60,334 nt of DNA, from assembly GCA_026707335.1 (NCBI GenBank), contig JAPOXB010000100.1, forward strand, positions 1 through 60,334, written 5' to 3'. The translations under genes were made by a program, and so were the position numbers. Shown piece by piece: positions 52,531 through 60,334 of the stretch (the first letter of the stretch is position 1; each line of letters starts with the position of its first letter). Under the pieces are notes generated by a model. It saw only the letters and a program-made list of their open reading frames with translations. It made no database searches and was not told where the DNA came from. The DNA is from Chloroflexota bacterium (lineage in GTDB: Bacteria > Chloroflexota > Dehalococcoidia > Bin125).

Positions 52531-53484
52531 TCAGCGCCGGCGCGAGAGCCAGAGCCGGTAGAGCGCGCCCGTCGCGACGGCGGCGGCCGCGACCGCGCCG
52601 ATCACGCCCCAGACCCAGGCCGGCACGTCGCTGTCGGCGAGACCGCCGCTGCCGGAGGCGGGCAGCCCCTCGGGCGCCGCGGCGGCCTCCGGTTCGTCGT
52701 CCGGCTGCGGCGCGTCCGGCGGCGGCTCGATGTGGCCCTCGGGCAGCGGCGCGCCCGCGACCTGGCCCAGCGGGATGCCGGACTCGGCCAGCCGCACGGC
52801 AGTCCCCGTGTCGTCCGTGTGGTAGCGGTAGGCGACCTCGCCGTCGCTCAGCCACACCGCGAAGCCGTCGACCAGGGCGGTCGTGCAGACGCCGTCGGGC
52901 TCGTACACGCCGAGGCAGCCGTCGCGCCAAGTCAGCGCCTCGGCGCGCAGCACCGTGTATGCGGCCGGATCGTCGCCGCCCAGGCGCTCCGCGAGGTCCG
53001 CCTGCGCCGCTTCGAAGGCGTCGTCGGGGATCCGGACGGGCGGCGGCGGTGGCGCAGGCTCGTCGTCTGGCGGCGCGACCTGGCCCTCGGGCAGCGGCGC
53101 TCCAGCGACCCGGTCCAGCGGGATGCCGGACTCGGCCAGCCGCACGGAGGTTCCCGTCCCGTCCGTGTGGTAGCGGTAGCCGACCGTGCCGTCGCTCAGC
53201 CAGAGCGCGAAGCCATCGACGATAGCGGTCGCACAGGCGGTGTCAGGCTCGTACACGCCGAGGCAGTAGTCGCTCCAGGTCACCGCCTCGGATCGCAGCA
53301 GCTCGTACGCGGCCGGATCGGCGCCGCCCAGCCGCTCCGCGAGGTCCGCCTGCGCCGCCTCGACGACGCTGTCGGGGGCCTCGGCATACAGACGCCCCGG
53401 CGCGGCCAGCGCCGCCAGGACGGCCAACAGGGCCAGGGCGACCACGAGGAGGTGAGCGGGGCGAGCGGTGCGGGCCAAGTGCAT
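52531..53484 (-). CDS. Exported surface protein with a recent tandem domain duplication
   Basis: The 317-residue protein has a signal peptide (to about 34), two near-identical domains (about 41-136 and 157-252, offset 116 residues, some four in five positions the same), Pro-rich linkers, then LPASG at 274-278, a membrane helix at 290-311 and RRR at the end, like a sortase signal. Each domain has two Cys (74/84 and 190/200) and the pattern W-x-x-x-CLGVYEPD, GFxxWLSDG, YRYHTD. This recalls uncharacterised secreted domains with SLGCP..GY...YHT patterns. Function unknown. Confidence 0.82.
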   Translation of the reverse strand: MHLARTARPAHLLVVALALLAVLAALAAPGRLYAEAPDSVVEAAQADLAERLGGADPAAYELLRSEAVTWSDYCLGVYEPDTACATAIVDGFALWLSDGTVGYRYHTDGTGTSVRLAESGIPLDRVAGAPLPEGQVAPPDDEPAPPPPPVRIPDDAFEAAQADLAERLGGDDPAAYTVLRAEALTWRDGCLGVYEPDGVCTTALVDGFAVWLSDGEVAYRYHTDDTGTAVRLAESGIPLGQVAGAPLPEGHIEPPPDAPQPDDEPEAAAAPEGLPASGSGGLADSDVPAWVWGVIGAVAAAAVATGALYRLWLSRRR

Positions 53485-53620
53485 GGCGTCTCCAGTTCAA
53501 CGGGTCCGTTCACCGCGGCAGGACGCCGGCGACGCGCCGGCGGTTCCCGGCCCCATGATTACAGCGTTGCACATCCGCCGTGGGTAGACGGCCTCGGCCC
53601 CGCGTCGATAGCCTGCGCGG

Positions 53621-54229
53621 GTGAGCCCACCTCGTCAACCCGAGTCGAAGGACGCCGCGCCGCGCAGCGGCTTCGTTCGCATCGAGCAGGTCGGCGACGA
53701 CGGCCTGCGCGTGCGCACGATCTGGACGCCGTTCCCGGCCTGGCTGATCCCCGTCGCCTTCTCGCTGGCCGTCGGCCTCATCGCGATCCTCATCGCCGGG
53801 GCCATGGGCGCCGAGGAGCCCACGCGGGTGGGCGGCTTCGCGGTCCTGGCCGGCTACCTGGCGGGCGCGATCCTGTGGGCCGTGATCGGCGCGGCCGGCG
53901 GCGACCGGCAGGAGATTTTCCTGGACGGCCGCACGGAGACCGGGCAGGTCGACCAGCGCATGCTCTGGATCTGGGGGCGCAACTGGGACTTCGAGATGGA
54001 CGACGTCGATCGCATCTACGTGTGGATGAAGCGCGGCCGCTTCATCTTCCGGATGAACCAGACCCACTACGCCGCGATCGGCTTCTACGAGCGACCGCCC
54101 CTCTCGCTGGGCACCTACCACACGGATCACGAAGTGATGGCCGCGGCCGTGCCGCTGGGGACGTTCATCGGCGTGCCGGTGCGCCGCAACGAGCAGCCTC
54201 CCAGACGCCCGCGAACGCTCGACCCATGA
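53621..54229 (+). CDS. Two-helix membrane protein with a PH-like tail
   Basis: The 202-residue protein has two helices (WLIPVAFSLAVGLIAILIAGAM and VLAGYLAGAILWAVIGAAGG) and a soluble beta-rich C-terminal half with GRNWDFEMDDVDRIYVW, which could be a PH-like domain. The family is unknown. It has a GTG start just after GATAGCCTGCGCGG and no clear ribosome-binding site, so its message may be leaderless. Its stop overlaps the HIT gene by 4 bases. Confidence 0.75.
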   Translation: MSPPRQPESKDAAPRSGFVRIEQVGDDGLRVRTIWTPFPAWLIPVAFSLAVGLIAILIAGAMGAEEPTRVGGFAVLAGYLAGAILWAVIGAAGGDRQEIFLDGRTETGQVDQRMLWIWGRNWDFEMDDVDRIYVWMKRGRFIFRMNQTHYAAIGFYERPPLSLGTYHTDHEVMAAAVPLGTFIGVPVRRNEQPPRRPRTLDP

Positions 54230-54579
54230 GCGGCCCCGCCGCCGACTGCCTGTTCTGCAAGATGGCGTGCGGCGAGATCCCCATCGATCCCCTGGTCGAG
54301 AACACGCACGTCTTCGCCATCCGCGACATCAATCCGCGCGCGCCGGTGCACGTGCTCATCATCCCGCGGCGGCACATCCCCGACGCCAACGCGCTGCGGC
54401 CCGCCGACGCGCCGCTGCTGGGCGAGGTGTTCACGGCCGCCGCGACGGTCGCCGGGATGGAGGGCGTCGCCGCCGACGGCTATCGCCTGGCGTTCAACGT
54501 CGGCGAGGCGGCCGGCATGACCATCCCGCACCTGCACCTGCACCTCGTGGGCGGGCGGCGGCTGGCCGCCGAGGGCTAG
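54226..54579 (+). CDS. HIT family nucleotide hydrolase (HinT-like)
   Basis: The 117-residue protein has CLFCKMACGEIP (with a CxxC zinc pair), FAIRDINPRAPVHVLIIPRRHI and the triad HLHLHLVGGR. HinT-like proteins cleave phosphoramidates of AMP. The ATG overlaps the previous stop (ATGA). It is 4 bases from the YqeK-like gene. Confidence 0.94.
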   Translation: MSGPAADCLFCKMACGEIPIDPLVENTHVFAIRDINPRAPVHVLIIPRRHIPDANALRPADAPLLGEVFTAAATVAGMEGVAADGYRLAFNVGEAAGMTIPHLHLHLVGGRRLAAEG

Positions 54580-54583
54580 CCTC

Positions 54584-55192
54584 GTGCCGGGCGCGGACAC
54601 CACGGCGGCGGTCGAGACGCTGCGGGCGCGGGCGGCGGAGTTGCCCGACTGGCTGCGGGCGCACACGGGGCGGGTCGTGGCCGAAGGGCGGCGGCTGGCG
54701 CAGCTGCACGAGACCGACCCGCTGCGCGTGCAGGCCGCCGCCTGGGGCCACGACCTCTACCGCCACCTCGACGACGAGGCGCTGCTGTGCGCCGCCCGCG
54801 ATCTGGCGATCGCGCCGGACGCGGCCGAGCGGGCCGAGCCCATCCTCCTGCACGGCCCCCTGGCCGCGGCGCGGGCGCGGCGGGCCTGGGGCGTCGGCGA
54901 CGCCGAGGTGCTCGACGCGATCCGCGTCCACACCACGGGCCGTCCGGGGATGGGCCCCGTCGCGCTGACGCTCTTCCTGGCCGACAAGCTGGAGCCGGCC
55001 AAAGTCGCGGCCGACCCCGGACTGGCGGGCATCCGCGTGCTGGCGGAGCGCGACCCCATCGCGGCGCTGCTGGCCTTCCTCGATCGCCGCATCATGCACT
55101 ACGTGTCGGCCGGGCGCGTGCTGCATCCGCTGGCGCTCGAGACGCGGAACTGGGCGCTGGCGCAGGTGACCGGCGACGGTGGCGGAGGCTAG
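54584..55192 (+). CDS. YqeK-like HD-domain phosphohydrolase
   Basis: The 202-residue protein has the HD motif AAAWGHDLYRH, then ILLHGPLAA and AIRVHTTGRPGMGPVALTLFLADKLEPA, the signatures of the YqeK family, which splits Ap4A to two ADP. Start is GTG. Usually yqeK lies between nadD and rsfS; here it is next to a HIT gene, which also handles dinucleotide polyphosphates, and 54 kb from rsfS. Confidence 0.88.
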   Translation: MPGADTTAAVETLRARAAELPDWLRAHTGRVVAEGRRLAQLHETDPLRVQAAAWGHDLYRHLDDEALLCAARDLAIAPDAAERAEPILLHGPLAAARARRAWGVGDAEVLDAIRVHTTGRPGMGPVALTLFLADKLEPAKVAADPGLAGIRVLAERDPIAALLAFLDRRIMHYVSAGRVLHPLALETRNWALAQVTGDGGGG

Positions 55193-55203
55193 GCGGAAGA
55201 CCA

Positions 55204-55224
55204 GAACACCTGTGCGTGTATAGT
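55204..55224 (+). promoter_or_regulatory. Possible LexA-type box and -10 upstream of ruvB
   Basis: GAACACCTGTGC at 55204-55215 differs by one base from GAAC-N4-GTTC, the Gram-positive SOS box. TATAGT at 55219-55224 (5 of 6 to TATAAT) follows. ruvB is a common LexA target, so SOS control is plausible. No good -35 was seen. Confidence 0.4.
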
Positions 55225-55252
55225 AGTGCGGACGGCGGCGGGGCGGGACGGC

Positions 55253-56359
<1,107 letters not shown>

Positions 56360-56373
56360 CGCGCGGGACGGCG

Positions 56374-58359
56374 TCAGTCGCCGGTGGTGGGGGCGGCGGC
56401 CGGCGCGCCGCCGGCCTTTTCGATGCGGGCGCGCTCCCAGAGGCGGCTGAGCACGCCCAGCGACGCCGCCTCGTCGAACTCCGTCTCGTCCTGCTGCTCG
56501 GCGTAGGTCAGCCGGTAGAGCTCGGCGTAGCGGCCGCCGGCGGCGAGCAGCTCCTCGTGGCTGCCCGACTCGACGATGCGGCCGTCGCTCATCACCAGGA
56601 TGCGGTCGACGGAGCGGATCGTGCTCAGCCGGTGCGCGATGACGAAGGCCGTGCGGCCGCGCATCACGCGCGCGATCGCGGCCTGGATCATGGCCTCGGT
56701 CTGCGAGTCCACGTTGGCGGTCGCCTCGTCCAGGATCAGGATGCGCGGGTCGGCCACGATGGCCCGCGCGAAGGCCAGCAACTGCCGCTGCCCCACCGAG
56801 AGATTCTGCGCGCGCTCCGTCAGGACGGTGTCGTAGCCGTCGCGCAGGCGCCGGATCCACTCGTCCGCGCCGACGATCTGCGCCGCCCGGCGGACGTCCG
56901 CGTCGGTCGCGTCGAGGTTCCCGTAGCGGATGTTCTCGGCCACCGTGCCGGAGAAGAGGAACGGATCCTGCAGCACGACGCCCATCTGCCGGGTGAGCGA
57001 GCGCCGCTGCACGTCGCGCACGTCGTGCCCGTCGACCCGCACGGCGCCCTGCGTGACGTCGTAGCTGCGCGAGATCAGCGAGGTCATCGACGTCTTGCCG
57101 GCCCCGGTCGCGCCGACGAAGGCGACCGTCTCGCCCGCGCGGACGTGCAGGTCGATGTCGTGCAGCACCGGCAGGCCCTCCACGTAGGCCAGGGTGACGT
57201 TGTCGAAGACGACCTCGCCGGCGATGTCCTGGAGCTCCACCGCGTCGGGCTTGTCGACGATCTCGGGCTTCGTGTCGAGCACTTCGAAGATGCGCTCGGC
57301 GCCGGCGATCGCGCGCTGGAACATCGTGTATTGCAGCACCAGGTCGCGCACGGGGTCGAAGAAGCGCTGGATGTAGAGCGAGAAGCCCAGCACCGCCGCG
57401 AAGCCCAGCGCGGGGTCGAGCCCGCCGCCCACGATGCGCATCCCCGCGACGATGATGACCAGCGCCGTGGCGACCGCGATCAGCACCTCGACGAGGGGGA
57501 TGACGGAGGCGGTGAGCATGCCGGCGCGGCGGGTGGCGCGCAGGTTACGGGCGTTGATCCGGTCGAAGCGCCGCGCGTTCTCCTCCTCGCGGCTCAGCCC
57601 CTGCACGACGCGGACGCCGTTGAGGTCCTCGTTCAGGGTGCTGTTGACCCCGGCGATGGTGACGCGCACTTCCAGGAAGGCGCGCCGCGCGAACTTGCTC
57701 CAGACGATCATCACGACGATCAGGACCGGCAGCACGGCGAAGGTGACCAGCGCGAGCTGCCAGTCGAGGATCACGACCGCGGCGACGACGATGCCCAGCC
57801 CGATGACGTCGGCGATGACGGTCAGCACGCCGCTCGTTAGGAGCTCCTGCAGCACCTGCACGTCGGAGGTGACGCGCGACATCACGCGGCCGACCTCGGC
57901 GTCGTCGTAGAAGCGCTGCGAGAGCGACATCAGGTGGTCGAACATCTGGCGGCGCATGCGCAGCAGCACGCGGTGGCCGACGTGGGCCATGGCCCACTGG
58001 CGCACGTACTCCGCGGCCCAGGCGCCCAGCGCCACGCCGATGAAGGCGATCATCAGCCACTTGAGGCCCGAGAGGTCGCCCTCGGTGATGAAGTCCCGCA
58101 CGGCGATCGTGATCAGGAAGGGCTGGATGTAGGAGAAGCAGGCGAAGGCCACCATCGCGAGGAAGGCCACGCCCGCCTGGCGCTTGTGCGGGGCCAGGTA
58201 GCGCACCATGCGCCGGACCAGCGCCGGGTTGTAGAGCGAGCCGTACTCGTCCTGCCAGTCGCTCTGGTGGGAGCTGCCCCAGTTGGCCGCCCGCGAGCCG
58301 TGCCCCTGACCGCCGAGGTTGGTGGTCCAGCCGCCCGCCATCGATCCCCCGAAGCCCAT
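56374..58359 (-). CDS. ABC exporter subunit 2 (consensus Walker B)
   Basis: The 661-residue half-transporter has six helices, Walker A VGATGAGKTS, Walker B ILILDEATANVD with the catalytic Glu, and a non-canonical signature NLSVGQRQL. Its N-terminus has a Gly/Trp-rich region (residues 1-45) that is not usual. It starts inside the stop of subunit 1 (TAATG). With subunit 1 it would be a heterodimer like BmrCD or TM287/288; the consensus site uses this Walker B with the LSGGQ of subunit 1. Confidence 0.93.
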   Translation of the reverse strand: MGFGGSMAGGWTTNLGGQGHGSRAANWGSSHQSDWQDEYGSLYNPALVRRMVRYLAPHKRQAGVAFLAMVAFACFSYIQPFLITIAVRDFITEGDLSGLKWLMIAFIGVALGAWAAEYVRQWAMAHVGHRVLLRMRRQMFDHLMSLSQRFYDDAEVGRVMSRVTSDVQVLQELLTSGVLTVIADVIGLGIVVAAVVILDWQLALVTFAVLPVLIVVMIVWSKFARRAFLEVRVTIAGVNSTLNEDLNGVRVVQGLSREEENARRFDRINARNLRATRRAGMLTASVIPLVEVLIAVATALVIIVAGMRIVGGGLDPALGFAAVLGFSLYIQRFFDPVRDLVLQYTMFQRAIAGAERIFEVLDTKPEIVDKPDAVELQDIAGEVVFDNVTLAYVEGLPVLHDIDLHVRAGETVAFVGATGAGKTSMTSLISRSYDVTQGAVRVDGHDVRDVQRRSLTRQMGVVLQDPFLFSGTVAENIRYGNLDATDADVRRAAQIVGADEWIRRLRDGYDTVLTERAQNLSVGQRQLLAFARAIVADPRILILDEATANVDSQTEAMIQAAIARVMRGRTAFVIAHRLSTIRSVDRILVMSDGRIVESGSHEELLAAGGRYAELYRLTYAEQQDETEFDEAASLGVLSRLWERARIEKAGGAPAAAPTTGD

Positions 58360-60245
58360 TACTCGGCCCCCCCGGCGATCTGGGCGTAGGCCTCGGCCTG
58401 ATCGCGCAACTCCAGGTCGTGGATCTCGCGGTACAGCCCGCCGGCCGCGAGCAGTTCCGCGTGCCGGCCGCGCTGCACGATGCGCCCCTGATCGAGGACC
58501 AGGATCTGGTCGGCGTCGCGCACGCTGCGCAGGCGGTGGGCGATGATGAACGTCGTCCGGCCCCGCATCAGCGCCGCCATGGCGGCCTGGATTTCCTGCT
58601 CGGTGCCCGTGTCGACGCTGGAGGTGGAGTCGTCGAAGACGAGCACGCGCGGGTCCATCAGCAGCGCCCGCGCGATGGCGATACGCTGCTTCTGCCCGCC
58701 CGAGAGCGTGTCGCCGCGCTCGCCCACCCAGGTGCGGTAGCCGGCCGGCAGCGAGTCGATGTAGTCGTGCACGCGGGCCAGCCGCGCCGCCGCCTCGACC
58801 TCCTCGTCGCTGGCGTCCGGGCGGCCGTAGGCGATGTTGTCGCGCAGGGTGGCGGAGAAGAGGAAGACGTCCTGCTGCACGATGGCGACCTCGGCCCGCA
58901 GGCCGAGCAGCGTCAGGTCGCGCACGTCGGCGCCGTCGAAGGTGACCGCGCCGCCGCTGACGTCGTAGAAGCGCGGGATCAGGTTGACGATGCTCGTCTT
59001 GCCGGAGCCGGTCGGCCCGAGCAGCGCCACGACCGCGCCGGGCTTGGCCTCGAAGCTGACCCGGTCGAGGACCGGCCGGGCGCCGTCGTAGCTGAAGCTC
59101 ACGTCGTCGAAGTGGATGTGCCCGCGCGGGGCCCGCGGCGCGACCGCGGTGGGGGACTCCAGCACCTCCGACTCGCGATCGACGATCTCGAAGATGCGCT
59201 GGCCGGCCGTCGCGGCGCGGGGCACCATCATCACGGCGAAGCCCAGCATGCGCACCGGCATCTGGATCAGCGCGATGAAGAAGAGCAGCTTGGTCAGCCC
59301 GCCGGCCGAGAGGCTGCCGTTCGCGACTTCGATCCCGCCGACCCAGACGGTGGCGATCATCGCGCCCATCCAGAGGGCGGTCAGCATGGGCTGCTGCTTG
59401 GCCTGGATGATGCTGGTGCGGAAGCTGGTGCGGTAGAGCCACTCCGCCTTGTCGCCGAACTTGCGGCCCTCCACCGGCTCGCGCGCGAAGGCCTTGACGA
59501 CGCGGATGCCGGTCAGCGCCTCCTGCAGCACGGTACCGAGTTGCGCCTGCCCCTCCTGCACGTCGCGCCAGAGTGGGAAGAGGGTGCGGGCGACCTGGGC
59601 GGAGCGCACGGCCAGCAGCACCATGAACGGCAGCGCGACCAGCGCCACCAGCCAGCTGGTGAGGAACATCAGCACGGTCACCGTGGTCAGCAGCCCCAGC
59701 ATGAAGATCAGGCGCACGCTGCCGAAGTTGAGGAACATCCGCACGACCTCGACGTCCTGCGTGGCGCGGACCATCACCTGCCCCGTCTCCGCATCGTCGT
59801 GGTAGGCGAAGGAGAGCCGCTGCAGGCGCTCGTAGATGTGGTTGCGGAGGTCGTAGGCGACGGCCTGCGCGACCGACTCGGCCAGGTAGGACTGGAGGAA
59901 CTGGAAGAGGCCGCGCAGCAGCGCCGCGCCCAGCAGCGCCACGCCGGCGATGATCAGCAGGCCCTCGTCGACGTCGACCGTCGTCACGCCGTCGCGGACC
60001 TGGACGCCGAGGCCGGTGTTGACCGCCCACTCCAGCAGCTCGGGCGTCGCGATGGCGAAGCCGCCCGTGGCGATGATCGCCAGCAGCGTGACGATGAGCC
60101 CGCGCCAGTAGGGCAGGGCGTAGCGGAACAGACGTCCCAGCACCCGCGCCCCGGCGCTCACGCCCTGCGGCCCCCGGCCGGCGGTGGCCGCGTTGGGGGC
60201 AGGCGCCGGAGCCCGCGCTCCGGGTGAGGAGGCAGCGTCGGCCAT
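58359..60245 (-). CDS. ABC exporter subunit 1 (degenerate Walker B)
   Basis: The 628-residue half-transporter has six helices, Walker A LGPTGSGKTS, signature LSGGQKQR and Walker B VLVFDDSTSSVD, where the catalytic Glu is Asp. This is the degenerate-site subunit of heterodimeric exporters. The N-terminal 35 residues are Ala/Pro-rich and likely disordered. Substrate is unknown (drugs, lipids or peptides). TATACT on the minus strand at 60276-60271 could be the -10. Confidence 0.93.
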   Translation of the reverse strand: MADAASSPGARAPAPAPNAATAGRGPQGVSAGARVLGRLFRYALPYWRGLIVTLLAIIATGGFAIATPELLEWAVNTGLGVQVRDGVTTVDVDEGLLIIAGVALLGAALLRGLFQFLQSYLAESVAQAVAYDLRNHIYERLQRLSFAYHDDAETGQVMVRATQDVEVVRMFLNFGSVRLIFMLGLLTTVTVLMFLTSWLVALVALPFMVLLAVRSAQVARTLFPLWRDVQEGQAQLGTVLQEALTGIRVVKAFAREPVEGRKFGDKAEWLYRTSFRTSIIQAKQQPMLTALWMGAMIATVWVGGIEVANGSLSAGGLTKLLFFIALIQMPVRMLGFAVMMVPRAATAGQRIFEIVDRESEVLESPTAVAPRAPRGHIHFDDVSFSYDGARPVLDRVSFEAKPGAVVALLGPTGSGKTSIVNLIPRFYDVSGGAVTFDGADVRDLTLLGLRAEVAIVQQDVFLFSATLRDNIAYGRPDASDEEVEAAARLARVHDYIDSLPAGYRTWVGERGDTLSGGQKQRIAIARALLMDPRVLVFDDSTSSVDTGTEQEIQAAMAALMRGRTTFIIAHRLRSVRDADQILVLDQGRIVQRGRHAELLAAGGLYREIHDLELRDQAEAYAQIAGGAE

Positions 60246-60270
60246 TTCACTCGTTCCCGTGGATGCGTCG

Positions 60271-60276
60271 AGTATA
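60271..60276 (-). promoter_or_regulatory. -10-like element of the ABC exporter operon
   Basis: TATACT on the minus strand is 5 of 6 to TATAAT and 26 bases before the ATG. A matching -35 is not evident. Confidence 0.35.
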
Positions 60277-60334
60277 GGCCGGGTCGCTGCGACGCGGTCT
60301 CAGGCAACGTGCGCGGCGACACACGCGCGCGCGG

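Overview
The window is about 60 kb of very GC-rich bacterial chromosome. It is densely packed, with strong G/C preference at third codon positions, and I see no rRNA, tRNA, CRISPR array, transposase or phage gene. The gene content points to a member of the Chloroflexota, probably near Dehalococcoidia or Tepidiformia-like lineages. The clues are a Rex/DUF951/BFN housekeeping set, an EtfAB pair with an HdrD-like membrane Fe-S oxidoreductase, a deazaflavin-dependent nitroreductase-fold protein, a CbbQ/NorD-like ATPase plus vWA pair, and an F-type ATPase with a greatly enlarged subunit a. The taxonomic call is inference; there is no marker RNA to confirm it. MurA and MreB indicate a peptidoglycan cell wall and a rod-shape system.

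Layout. 1-9.4 kb: rsfS, then ndk-tsaB-tsaE on the minus strand, a Cys-rich small protein followed by a tiny His-rich reading frame, gyrA, a gamma-glutamylcyclotransferase-like gene, rex, mreB, and murA with Asp in place of the catalytic Cys. 9.4-18.0 kb: a complete F1Fo-ATP synthase operon on the minus strand (atpZ-like, B, E, F, H, A, G, D, C) interrupted by a HAD phosphatase gene between atpG and atpD. 18-26 kb: BFN nuclease, MFS exporter, DUF951, pyrF, then comB, cinA and an Eis-like acetyltransferase on the plus strand, and a PadR/membrane-protein pair with a well-formed self-operator promoter. 26-33 kb: a metallo-beta-lactamase, then coaE, CbbQ-like AAA ATPase, phosphoesterase and a giant vWA protein with a 37-residue repeat solenoid.

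33-47 kb is a fatty-acid/acyl-CoA region. A long minus-strand series runs from a penicillin-acylase-family gene through two crotonases, a pair of paralogous small helical proteins, a nitroreductase-like protein, an acyl-CoA synthetase and a membrane Fe-S oxidoreductase to etfB and etfA. Together the synthetase, dehydrogenases, crotonases, SDRs, ETF and HdrD-like protein would activate acyl groups, oxidise them and pass electrons to the quinone pool. 47-52.5 kb adds clpS, a cluster of one crotonase between two degenerate SDRs, an acyl-CoA dehydrogenase, a zinc alcohol dehydrogenase, and a strongly structured non-coding stretch between the last two. 52.5-60.3 kb holds a surface protein made of two tandem copies of one domain, a small membrane protein, HIT, YqeK-like, ruvB, and a heterodimeric ABC exporter with one degenerate ATP site.

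The items I consider least explained are: the in-frame His-rich micro-ORF directly after the TGA of the Cys-rich small protein; the ~255-residue extracytoplasmic insertion in ATPase subunit a; the 37-residue repeat vWA protein with its ATPase and phosphoesterase; the paralogous small-protein pair inside the crotonase operon; and the multi-hairpin intergenic region near 51.1-51.3 kb.
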